From positions 1 through 9,531 of the forward strand of contig JALRBB010000213.1 in the NCBI GenBank assembly GCA_023257915.1: DNA of 9,531 bases, read 5' to 3'. The stretch comes from Quisquiliibacterium sp. GTDB lineage: Bacteria; Pseudomonadota; Gammaproteobacteria; Burkholderiales; Burkholderiaceae_E. The translations under genes were made by a program, and so were the position numbers. The stretch's first letter is position 1; each line of letters starts with the position of its first letter. Positions 1 through 6,583 of the stretch are shown here, piece by piece. The notes under the pieces are model-generated. The model did no database searches. It saw only the letters and a program-made list of their open reading frames with translations, and was not told the origin of the DNA.

Positions 1-172
1 TGAGCATCAGTTGCAGCAAGATTTCATCTACACACACCGCTGGTCGGAAGGCGATGTGCTGATGTGGGACAACCTGCGCACGATCCATCAGGCCATTGCC
101 GACTACCGACCCGACGAACCCCGGCTGATCAAGCGCTGTCAGGTGATGGCGAGTCGTTACCTGCCACATTGA
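1..172 (+). CDS. TauD/TfdA-family Fe(II)/2-oxoglutarate-dependent dioxygenase, 3' end only
   Basis: This is the last 56 codons of a gene that begins left of the window; the frame starts at base 2 and ends at a TGA at 170-172. The visible part carries the family's C-terminal signature: the stretch HRWSEGDVLMWDN, then TIHQA, whose His (86-88) matches the distal iron-binding His of the HxD...H facial triad, and RLIKR, whose two Arg match the pair that holds 2-oxoglutarate and the anionic substrate in TauD. Known members oxidise taurine, phenoxyacetates, alkyl sulfates or similar acids, releasing CO2 and succinate. The first two iron ligands are outside the window, so activity and substrate cannot be judged. 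It is followed 34 nt later by a solute-binding protein on the same strand and is probably in the same operon. Family assignment is confident; substrate is unknown. Confidence 0.85.
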   Translation, partial: EHQLQQDFIYTHRWSEGDVLMWDNLRTIHQAIADYRPDEPRLIKRCQVMASRYLPH

Positions 173-206
173 TGGCCACGCTGGCGCGCAAGCAAGGAGA
201 CAAGGA

Positions 207-1187
207 ATGCACAAGACGATGACGATTCTGGGCGGAGCAGTGCTTGTCGCTGCGGCGGTGCTGGCCAGCCCCGCTTGGGCGCAGGATTTTCCCGCCAAGC
301 CTGTCAAACTGGTTGTCGGCTATTCAGCAGGTGGCCCGACCGACGTGCTGGCGCGGGTATTGGCGGCCGACATGACGGAGATCCTTGGTCAAAGCGTGCT
401 CGTCGAGAACAAACCGGGCGCCGCCGGACGCATCGGCACTGAATTCGTCGCACGCTCGGCACCGGACGGCTACACGATCACGGTCAGTACGCTGTCGCAC
501 AACGTCAATGCGCTGCTGTATCCGAAGACCGTCAAATACGATCCGGTCAAGGATTTCTCGCCGGTGGCGCTGACCGCGCTACTACCCATGGTTGCGGTCA
601 CCGCCCATGAGTCGCCGGCCGGCCGCCTCGGCGATCTCGTCGACAAGGCGCGTAAGGCACCCGGTACCGTCACTTACGGCTCGTCGGGCAATGGCGGATC
701 GGCGCACCTGGCTGCCGCACTGCTCGAGACCTTGTCAGGGACGCAGATGCTGCATGTTCCATTCAAGGGCAACGGTCCGGCGCTGACCGAAGTGATGGCC
801 GGTCGGGTGGAGTTCATGTTCTATCCGATGGTCGGTCTAAAGGCCCATATCGAGGCGAAACGCCTGAAGCCGCTCGCAGTGACCACCGCCAAGCGCCACC
901 CCGACTATCCGGACGTGCCAACCACCGCTGAACAGGGACTCAAGGGCTTCGAAGACTATACGCAAGGCATCGGCATGCTCGCGCCCGCGGGCACTCCCGC
1001 GGCGGTTGTCGCCAAGCTGAACGCGGCGGTGAACGAGGCGCTCAAGCGTCCAGCGACCGTAGCCAAGCTTGCCAGCCTCGGGGCGATCGTGGCCGGTGGC
1101 TCGCCGCAAGATTTCGGCAGCTTCATCGGCAAGGACCGCGAACGCTGGGAGCGGGTGATCAAGGCTGCCAACGTCAAGGTCGAGTGA
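207..1187 (+). CDS. Bug-family tripartite tricarboxylate transporter substrate-binding protein
   Basis: This 326-residue protein is a periplasmic solute-binding protein of the Bug (TctC-like) family, which captures carboxylates or related small anions for a TctAB membrane carrier. The N-terminus is a clear Sec signal peptide: Lys near the start, a hydrophobic stretch at about residues 7-20, and an AWA-Q cleavage site after about residue 25. Family hallmarks follow: the first strand KLVVGYSAGGPTDVLAR, then VLVENKPGAAGRIGTE, the DGYTI stretch, and the PFKGNGPALTEVMAGRVEFMF segment. The length is normal. The start at 207 is supported by AAGGAG at 194-199, seven bases upstream. No tctA or tctB gene lies in the window, which is common because many Bug genes are orphans placed beside catabolic enzymes. 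Its position inside an oxidoreductase operon suggests it binds the pathway's substrate, but this is inference. Its TGA overlaps the next start by 4 nt. Confidence 0.95.
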   Translation: MHKTMTILGGAVLVAAAVLASPAWAQDFPAKPVKLVVGYSAGGPTDVLARVLAADMTEILGQSVLVENKPGAAGRIGTEFVARSAPDGYTITVSTLSHNVNALLYPKTVKYDPVKDFSPVALTALLPMVAVTAHESPAGRLGDLVDKARKAPGTVTYGSSGNGGSAHLAAALLETLSGTQMLHVPFKGNGPALTEVMAGRVEFMFYPMVGLKAHIEAKRLKPLAVTTAKRHPDYPDVPTTAEQGLKGFEDYTQGIGMLAPAGTPAAVVAKLNAAVNEALKRPATVAKLASLGAIVAGGSPQDFGSFIGKDRERWERVIKAANVKVE

Positions 1188-2359
1188 ACGCATCCGGCAT
1201 CAATCGCGCCTTTAGCATCGACGACCTGCGCGAGCGGGCGCGCCGGCGCCTGCCGCGTGGGGTGTTCGACCTGTACGAAGGCGGCGCAGAAGACGAACTG
1301 ACCTTGCGCGAGAACCGCGCGGCATTCGAGCGGATTCGCCTGCGTCCGCGGGTGCTGCGTGATGTTTCGTCGGTCGATACCACGACCACGGTACTCGGCA
1401 CCCCGCTCGCATTGCCTTTGCTTATCGGACCGACCGGGGCAGTCGGCTTCGGCTGGCCGCATGGCGAAGTGGCGCTGGCACGCGCGGCCCAGCAATTTGG
1501 CGTGCCGTTCGTGTTATCCACCTCGGCCACATCATCAATTGAACGGATTGCGCAGGCTGTGCCCGGTCATCGACTCTGGTTCCAGGCCTACATCCTGAAG
1601 GACACAGATTTCACGCTACGGCTGATCGAGCGAGCCAGGCTTGCCGGCTACGAAGCGCTGATGGTCACGGTCGATCTGCCGGTCGGCGGAAAACGCGAAC
1701 GCGACATGCGCAACGACTTCTCGGTGCCGTTTCGCTGGACTGCGCGCAATGTCGCGGGGTTCGCGCGCAAGCCAGCCTGGGCGCTCGCGCAGCTCCTGGC
1801 CGGCCAGCCGGTGCTGGAAAATCTGGTGGGCCTCGAGGCGCCAAAAACCTCGACCAGCGGGCTGGTCTCTAGTGTCGGACGTCGCTACGACGCATCGTTC
1901 GACTTCGAGGCGCTCGCCCGCATCCGGGATGCCTGGGGCGGCAAGCTTGTCGTTAAGGGCGTCGTGCGTGACGACGACACCGAGCGGCTTGTGCGTCTGG
2001 GCTGCGATGCGGTCGTGGTGTCCAACCACGGCGGCCGGCAACTCGATGGCGGCATCGCGACGCTGGACGCCTTGCCCGAAGTGCTCGAGGCGGCGGCTGG
2101 CCGCATCGAGGTTCTGGTCGATGGGGGCGTGCGCCGCGGCGTGGACATCGTCAAGGCGCTCGCTCTCGGAGCGAAGGCTGTGCTGGTCGGACGCGCGACG
2201 CTGTACGGCGTGTGCGCGGCGGGTCTGCCGGGAGCCTGCCGTGCGCTGGACATCCTTGCCGATGAGCTGAATCGGAGCATGCGCCTTTGTGGTGCTCGCC
2301 AGATTGCTGAAATCACCCCTGATCTGATCGTGGCAGCGGCGCCTGGTTCCGCGGCCTAA
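1184..2359 (+). CDS. FMN-dependent alpha-hydroxy-acid dehydrogenase, mandelate/lactate dehydrogenase type
   Basis: This 391-residue protein belongs to the glycolate oxidase / lactate dehydrogenase / mandelate dehydrogenase family, TIM-barrel flavoenzymes that oxidise an (S)-2-hydroxy acid to a 2-oxo acid. The active-site motif SNHGGRQLDG is intact, with the catalytic His at residue 282 and substrate-binding Arg at 285. FMN-binding segments are LLIGPTGAVG, VVKGVV, and the phosphate loop DGGVRRGVDIVKALALGAKA followed by VGRATLYG. From memory of the family, the N-terminal half (LPRGVFDLYEGGAEDE, the RERD motif) and the middle insert resemble Pseudomonas (S)-mandelate dehydrogenase MdlB more than soluble glycolate oxidase, so membrane association and transfer to quinone are plausible but unproven. 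The usual FQLY is FQAY here. The start is GTG in a GTGA overlap with the Bug gene stop, implying translational coupling. Family is certain; the exact substrate (lactate, mandelate, glycolate or other) is not. Confidence 0.92.
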   Translation: MNASGINRAFSIDDLRERARRRLPRGVFDLYEGGAEDELTLRENRAAFERIRLRPRVLRDVSSVDTTTTVLGTPLALPLLIGPTGAVGFGWPHGEVALARAAQQFGVPFVLSTSATSSIERIAQAVPGHRLWFQAYILKDTDFTLRLIERARLAGYEALMVTVDLPVGGKRERDMRNDFSVPFRWTARNVAGFARKPAWALAQLLAGQPVLENLVGLEAPKTSTSGLVSSVGRRYDASFDFEALARIRDAWGGKLVVKGVVRDDDTERLVRLGCDAVVVSNHGGRQLDGGIATLDALPEVLEAAAGRIEVLVDGGVRRGVDIVKALALGAKAVLVGRATLYGVCAAGLPGACRALDILADELNRSMRLCGARQIAEITPDLIVAAAPGSAA

Positions 2360-2382
2360 GCCGATCGCAAGCTCGAGCGAGC

Positions 2383-2387
2383 AGGAG
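2383..2387 (+). promoter_or_regulatory. Ribosome-binding site that selects the TTG start of the monooxygenase gene
   Basis: AGGAG lies eight bases before TTG at 2396-2398. No in-frame ATG occurs near it at the start of the NTF2-like domain, and the spacing is ideal, so the rare TTG start is credible. Confidence 0.7.
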
Positions 2388-2395
2388 ATACAAAG

Positions 2396-4189
2396 TTGAC
2401 CCCTGATCCTTCCAATCTGGCTCGCCAATGGCTGGCCGATCTGTCCGGTGCAATCGCCAGTGGTGAGTTCCAGGCCGCGGCGGCGCTATTCGGCCAGGAA
2501 TGCTACTGGCGCGACCTGATCAGCCTAACCTGGAACATCAAGACCAGCGAAGGTCGTGATGCGATTGCTCAGATGCTTGCCGCGACAGTGCCTCAGGCTG
2601 CTCCCGGCCCGTTCGTGCTGGACGGCGAGGCGACACAGGCCGACGGCATCACCGAAGCCTGGTTCCGCTTCGAGACCCGGACCGGACGGGGGCGCGGACA
2701 TCTGCGGCTGCGTGACGGGGCGGGCTGGACCCTGATGACCTCGCTGCAGGAACTCAAGGGCTTCGAGGAGCGGCGCGGACCAACGCGGCCGCTCGGCACC
2801 GAGCATCGCGTGGTGCGTGGGCGCAAGAGCTGGCTTGAGTTGCGCGAGCAGGAGCTGCGTGCGCTCGGCGATACCGAGCAGCCGTACTGCCTGATCATTG
2901 GAGGCGGGCAGGGTGGGCTGGCGCTGGGCGCACGGTTACGCCAGCTCGGTGTGCCGACCTTGATCGTCGAGCGCAATGCTCGGGCCGGCGACTCCTGGCG
3001 CAACCGCTATCGCGCGTTATGCCTGCATGACCCGGTCTGGTACGACCACATGCCCTATCTGCCGTTTCCGGACCACTGGCCGGTGTTTTCGCCGAAGGAC
3101 AAGATCGGCGACTGGCTCGAGATGTACGCGAAGGTGATGGAACTGAATCTGTGGACTTCCACCGAGTGCGTCAGTGCCGCGTATGACGAGCAACGCGGCT
3201 GCTGGGACGTCGAGGTGCTCCGCGAGGGTCGGCCGGTGCGACTGCAGCCGCGCCAACTGGTGCTGGCCACCGGCATGTCGGGAATGCCTGAGGTGCCGGA
3301 TTTTCCGGGGGCTGCATCGTTTCGCGGTGTGCAGTGTCATTCGAGCCAATTTCGCTCCGGGGCCGACTGGAGCGGGAAGCGATGCGTCGTCATCGGTTCG
3401 AACAATTCGGCGCACGATATCTGTGCCGACCTTTGGGAGCATGAGGCGCAGGTCACGATGGTGCAACGCTCCTCGACGCTGGTGGCACGCACCGAAACCC
3501 TGATGGAACTTGGCTGGGGTCGCCTGTTCTCCGAGGAGGCGCTGAGCCGTGGCATCGATACCACCAAGGCCGACCTGACCATGCATTCGGTGCCTTACGG
3601 CATCATGCCGCCGGTCCAGACCAACATGGTCGCGCAGATTCAAAAGCGCGATGCGGCCTTCTACAAGAAGCTGACGGACGCCGGTTTCCTGCTCGACTTC
3701 GGCGAAGATGGAACCGGTTTAGCGCTGAAATACTTGCGCCGGGGTTCCGGCTACTACATTGACACCGGCGCATCCGAGCTGGTCGCCGACGGCCGAATTG
3801 GCTTAAAGAGCGGTGTGCAGGTGGAACGCATCGAACCGGATGCGGTGGTGCTCAGCGACGGCGCTCGGCTGGAGTGCGACCTGATTGTGTACGCAACCGG
3901 ATTCGGCTCGATGAATGGCTGGGCGGCGAAGATGATTTCGCAGCAGGTCGCCGACCGGGTTGGCATCTGCTGGGGGCTGGGCTCGGGTACCAGCCGCGAT
4001 CCGGGGCCGTGGGAGGGCGAGCTGCGCAACATGTGGAAGCCGACACAACAGCCGGGCTTGTGGTTCCATGGCGGCAACCTGCAGCAGTCGCGCAGTTACT
4101 CGCTGTATCTCGCCTTGCAGCTGAAAGCGAGAATGGAGGGACTGGATACCCCAGTTCACGGAATGGAGCCGGTACGACATCCGCGCTGA
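2396..4189 (+). CDS. NTF2/SnoaL-like domain fused to FAD/NADPH-dependent flavin monooxygenase
   Basis: This 597-residue protein has two parts. Residues 1 to about 130 look like an NTF2/SnoaL-like cone fold (helical start, the CYWRDLISLTWNIKTSEG stretch, then strands ending near FEERRG). From about residue 163 it is a class B flavin monooxygenase (COG2072 type). The FAD motif GGGQGG is at 169-174, the FMO fingerprint FxGxxxHxxxF at 309-319 (FRGVQCHSSQF), the NADPH-binding motif GSNNSA at 334-339, and the C-terminal ATGF at 500-503. The fingerprint ends in Phe rather than Trp, which favours an FMO/N-oxygenase-like subgroup over classical type I Baeyer-Villiger enzymes. Such enzymes use NADPH and O2 to insert one oxygen into a soft nucleophile or ketone. 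The gene lies 36 nt after the hydroxy-acid dehydrogenase and probably acts on a product of the same pathway. The substrate is unknown. Confidence 0.9.
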   Translation: MTPDPSNLARQWLADLSGAIASGEFQAAAALFGQECYWRDLISLTWNIKTSEGRDAIAQMLAATVPQAAPGPFVLDGEATQADGITEAWFRFETRTGRGRGHLRLRDGAGWTLMTSLQELKGFEERRGPTRPLGTEHRVVRGRKSWLELREQELRALGDTEQPYCLIIGGGQGGLALGARLRQLGVPTLIVERNARAGDSWRNRYRALCLHDPVWYDHMPYLPFPDHWPVFSPKDKIGDWLEMYAKVMELNLWTSTECVSAAYDEQRGCWDVEVLREGRPVRLQPRQLVLATGMSGMPEVPDFPGAASFRGVQCHSSQFRSGADWSGKRCVVIGSNNSAHDICADLWEHEAQVTMVQRSSTLVARTETLMELGWGRLFSEEALSRGIDTTKADLTMHSVPYGIMPPVQTNMVAQIQKRDAAFYKKLTDAGFLLDFGEDGTGLALKYLRRGSGYYIDTGASELVADGRIGLKSGVQVERIEPDAVVLSDGARLECDLIVYATGFGSMNGWAAKMISQQVADRVGICWGLGSGTSRDPGPWEGELRNMWKPTQQPGLWFHGGNLQQSRSYSLYLALQLKARMEGLDTPVHGMEPVRHPR

Positions 4190-4222
4190 TCGTCTCGGCA
4201 TACAATGCAACGCATCCGTACC

Positions 4223-4240
4223 GGCTGCCGCCACGCAGCC
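4223..4240 (+). other. Intercistronic hairpin upstream of the VOC gene
   Basis: A perfect 6-bp stem (GGCTGC / GCAGCC) with a 6-base loop sits in the 68-nt gap between the monooxygenase and the VOC gene, ending seven bases before the ribosome-binding site. No T-run follows, so it is not a typical intrinsic terminator. It could be an mRNA stability or processing element, or chance in GC-rich DNA. Confidence 0.3.
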
Positions 4241-4246
4241 AACATC

Positions 4247-4251
4247 AGGAG
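4247..4251 (+). promoter_or_regulatory. Ribosome-binding site that fixes the start of the VOC gene
   Basis: AGGAG lies six bases before ATG at 4258. The reading frame stays open upstream into the monooxygenase gene (to 3874), but homology to the VOC fold begins only just after 4258, so this site marks the true start. Confidence 0.75.
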
Positions 4252-4257
4252 CGAGCG

Positions 4258-4650
4258 ATGAGCGTTTCGTCGATGAATCATTTTACGATCCTGACCGACG
4301 ACTTGGACGCGACACTTGCGTTCTACGACCGCTTCCTCGGACTTCGGCCGGGACGGCGCCCACCGTTCACATTTCCGGGGGCCTGGCTGTATGCGCAGGA
4401 TGGCAACGATCCGATCCTGCATGTAGTCGCCGGCAAGCCGCGCGCCGCGCTGGTCAGGGGCGTCATTGATCATATGGCCTTTACCGCGCAGAACCTGCAG
4501 GCTTCGGTCGCAAAGCTGCAGGCGGCGGATGTTCCGTACGAGCTGCGCCGCTTGCCCGAATTTGGTACCTGGCAGCTGTTTTTTCACGACCCGAACGGGG
4601 CTAAGGTCGAACTCGACTTTGACGCAGCCGAACACGGTCCCGTAACCTGA
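4258..4650 (+). CDS. VOC-family (glyoxalase/bleomycin-resistance/extradiol dioxygenase fold) protein
   Basis: This 130-residue protein is a single vicinal-oxygen-chelate unit of two beta-alpha-beta-beta-beta modules. Module one starts NHFTILTDDLDATLAFYDRFLGL, and module two starts with IDHMAF at 70-75 and ends FFHDPNGAKVELDF at 108-121. Likely metal ligands are His8, His72 and Glu118, at the usual family positions; His55 occupies the place often filled by a fourth ligand. Members include lyases, isomerases, epimerases, thiol transferases and dioxygenases, so the reaction cannot be named. Short single-module proteins dimerise to build the active site. The length suits a stand-alone VOC enzyme. 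It sits in the catabolic operon between the monooxygenase and the flavin-reductase-like gene. A role as a lyase or isomerase on a pathway intermediate is possible. Confidence 0.88.
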   Translation: MSVSSMNHFTILTDDLDATLAFYDRFLGLRPGRRPPFTFPGAWLYAQDGNDPILHVVAGKPRAALVRGVIDHMAFTAQNLQASVAKLQAADVPYELRRLPEFGTWQLFFHDPNGAKVELDFDAAEHGPVT

Positions 4651-4670
4651 ACTTTCCACTCGAACCCACA

Positions 4671-5339
4671 ATGCACTACGACACCGACTCCAATCTTCAC
4701 GGCCTGAAGCATGATCCGTTCAAGGCACTCGCGGTACCGCGTCCGATCGGCTGGGTCTCCAGCGTCGGCAAGGACGGCAGCCGCAATCTGGCGCCGTACA
4801 GTTTTTTCAATGCGGTCGCAGACCGGCCGCCGATGGTGATGTTCTCGTCGGTGGGGCGTAAGGACAGCCTCAAGAACATCGAGGAGACCGGTGAGTTTGT
4901 CTGCTCGCTGGCCAACTGGGATCTTCGCCACGAGATGAACATGAGTTCGGCCGCCGTCGGACGCGGCGTCGATGAGTTCGCACTGGCCGGGCTGGAGCCG
5001 GCTGCCTCGAAGCTCGTCAAGGCACCGCGCGTTGCGCGCAGCCCGGCGGCGTTCGAATGCCGCCACTGGAAGACCATTGAGATGCCGGCCAACGAAAAGC
5101 GCCCCGACCTGAGCAACCTGGTGGTGTTTGGAATCGTCGTGGCGATCTATATTGATGACAGCTTCGTCCAAGACGGGCTGGTCAATACCGGAGCGATGCG
5201 CCCGCTTGCACGCCTGGGGTACATGGATTACGCGGTCGTCACGCCAGAGACGATGTTCACCTTGAATCGTCCCGAGGTTGCCGCCGACGGCAAGAGTGCG
5301 ACCGTCAACACGAGGGAGTGGGACGGCGTCTATCGCTGA
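4671..5339 (+). CDS. Flavin-reductase-like FMN-binding split-barrel protein (DIM6/NTAB type)
   Basis: This 222-residue protein matches the flavin-reductase-like family: PRPIGWVSSVGKDGSRNLAPYSFFNAVADRPPMVMFS at about residues 23-60 is the characteristic FMN-binding split-barrel segment, followed by KNIEETGEFVCSLAN. Related proteins reduce FMN with NAD(P)H and supply it to two-component monooxygenases, while others bind FMN for unknown reactions. The upstream monooxygenase is of the kind that reduces its own FAD with NADPH, so it should not need this protein; the real partner is not apparent in the window. The gene begins 20 nt after the VOC gene. No clear Shine-Dalgarno sequence precedes ATG 4671, but the reading of the conserved N-terminus supports that start. 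It ends with TGA at 5337-5339, overlapping the convergent membrane-protein gene by 10 nt. It is the last gene of the unit. Confidence 0.88.
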   Translation: MHYDTDSNLHGLKHDPFKALAVPRPIGWVSSVGKDGSRNLAPYSFFNAVADRPPMVMFSSVGRKDSLKNIEETGEFVCSLANWDLRHEMNMSSAAVGRGVDEFALAGLEPAASKLVKAPRVARSPAAFECRHWKTIEMPANEKRPDLSNLVVFGIVVAIYIDDSFVQDGLVNTGAMRPLARLGYMDYAVVTPETMFTLNRPEVAADGKSATVNTREWDGVYR

Positions 5340-6439
5340 CCCGGGACCGGCGGGCGCCGTGGCGCGCCCGCTTGCTGTTGGACCGGTGGGTCGATGTCTT
5401 CGCCGAGCGTGCGACGCATCAGCCAGCGCAGCGATGCGCCAAGATCGAGCCCGGAGCGACCGCCGACTGCGCGCGGCGTCACCGCTTGCAGCGGGCTCGC
5501 CCGCCGCGCAACCTCGAACGAAAAGACGTAGAAAGGCTCCTGTCCCATTCGCAGGTCGGTGATCCGCACGCTGCCGTCCTTCTCGTCGAGGCGAAAAAAT
5601 CCGCGACTGAACCAGGCGATGCGACGCACAGCAGCAATGTCGCGCGCTTGCTCAAATAGCGACGGGTCGATACGCCAGGACGCGAAGCGAATCGGTCTTG
5701 CATTGTCGAGCAACGAGTAAAACCCCTCCTCATAGCGATCAGATCGCATGATGAGCACGCGCCACAGAACCGTATTGAAGGGCGCGGGGGTGACCAGGAT
5801 TCGCTCGACCGGTGGAGCGCCGACAGATGGCATCGACGCGAGTTGGCTGCGGACGCGATCGAGCACCAGTTGTTGCGCCACCACACCCCAGGCGAGGTAG
5901 GCGCTGGACACCGCCAGTCCAGCAAGGCTCATGCGCCACGCCCGCAGGCGGGGCTGGCGCTGCGTGGCTGCCACCCCGCGAAGTCGTACCGCCGGCCAAA
6001 GCGCGACCAGCAACGGTAGCGTGTAGAGCGGATCGATGATGAACACGCTGCCAAGGCCCACTGGCTGGTCGGTGAACGGCAGCGCGATCTGCGTACCGTA
6101 CACCGTCATTGCATCGAGCAGTGCATGCGTGACCAAAGCCAGCCAGACGAGCAGCAACCATCCACGGTAGGACTGGCGCGCAGGCATGTTGCGGCGATCC
6201 AGCCACGCAGGGATCAATGCGATTGGTAGGCTGGCGAGCGTCTGCCAGAAGGGCGCATGCGAATGTGCGCGATGCCGGGTCATGTCGCTGATCGGATCGC
6301 CATACCGGATCAGCACGTCCAGATCGGGCAGGGTGCCACAGACGGCGCCCCATAGCGCGGCTTTCCAGGGGGCGGTGCGCCGCCCCATCACCGCAACCCC
6401 CACCGCCGCACCCAGCGCAATTTGCGAAATGGAATCCAT
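5330..6439 (-). CDS. YdjM/DUF457-type inner-membrane metal-dependent hydrolase-like protein
   Basis: This 369-residue protein resembles the DUF457 family, the LexA-regulated YdjM-like membrane proteins annotated as putative metal-dependent hydrolases. Putative metal-binding motifs are PDLD at 38-41, HRAHSH at 56-61 and THALLD at 104-109, set among hydrophobic segments at about 5-18, 68-80, 94-111, 135-150 and 168-190. The remaining C-terminal half is soluble and shows no recognised motif; it makes the protein longer than the compact E. coli YdjM. The function of the family is not known. The start is ATG at 6437-6439, with a weak GGATAGG-like element upstream. No LexA box is evident by eye in the upstream gap. 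The gene converges on the catabolic operon and its TAG lies within the end of the flavin-reductase gene. It is probably unrelated to that pathway. Confidence 0.85.
   Translation of the reverse strand: MDSISQIALGAAVGVAVMGRRTAPWKAALWGAVCGTLPDLDVLIRYGDPISDMTRHRAHSHAPFWQTLASLPIALIPAWLDRRNMPARQSYRGWLLLVWLALVTHALLDAMTVYGTQIALPFTDQPVGLGSVFIIDPLYTLPLLVALWPAVRLRGVAATQRQPRLRAWRMSLAGLAVSSAYLAWGVVAQQLVLDRVRSQLASMPSVGAPPVERILVTPAPFNTVLWRVLIMRSDRYEEGFYSLLDNARPIRFASWRIDPSLFEQARDIAAVRRIAWFSRGFFRLDEKDGSVRITDLRMGQEPFYVFSFEVARRASPLQAVTPRAVGGRSGLDLGASLRWLMRRTLGEDIDPPVQQQAGAPRRPPVPGQR
5350..5371 (+). terminator. Candidate operon terminator hairpin inside the convergent gene
   Basis: An 8-bp perfect GC stem (GCGGGCGC / GCGCCCGC) with a 6-base loop begins ten bases after the flavin-reductase stop, followed by the T-rich TTGCTGTT. 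This fits an imperfect intrinsic terminator for the operon. It overlaps the 3' coding end of the opposite gene, so the repeats may partly reflect codon constraints there. The T-tract is weak. Confidence 0.4.
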
Positions 6440-6583
6440 GCCGCGAGCCTATCCGATTCGTGGGCAACGGTGAATCCGAGAGGCTTGCGCAACAGGCACA
6501 ATGCAGGGCAACGATCACAATGCGACCCACCCATGCATCCGCGGCGGACTGCAGCAAGTGGCGCTCAGTCACGGAGATTCTCA
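6440..6583. promoter_or_regulatory. Divergent intergenic region expected to carry both promoters
   Basis: This 144-nt gap separates the membrane-protein gene (-) from the SnoaL-like gene (+), so promoters for both directions should lie here. No convincing -35/-10 pair stands out. The short sequence CACAATGC occurs twice in + orientation, about 20 bases apart (near 6498 and 6515); its meaning is unknown. Confidence 0.4.

Noticed and set aside
1616..2428. Long open frame of 270 codons on the minus strand
   Set aside because: It lies entirely antisense to the clear hydroxy-acid dehydrogenase and has no recognisable domain; open antisense frames are common in GC-rich genes.
4201..4206. TACAAT as a -10 element for an internal promoter before the VOC gene
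   Set aside because: No -35-like hexamer is found at about 17 bases upstream.
3874..4257. Upstream extension of the VOC reading frame
   Set aside because: It overlaps the C-terminal 300 bases of the monooxygenase, has no VOC-like sequence, and a good ribosome-binding site marks the start at 4258.
6422..6583. Upstream extension of the SnoaL-like frame
   Set aside because: It would overlap the start of the divergent membrane-protein gene, adds low-homology residues and ignores the GGAG seven bases before ATG 6584.
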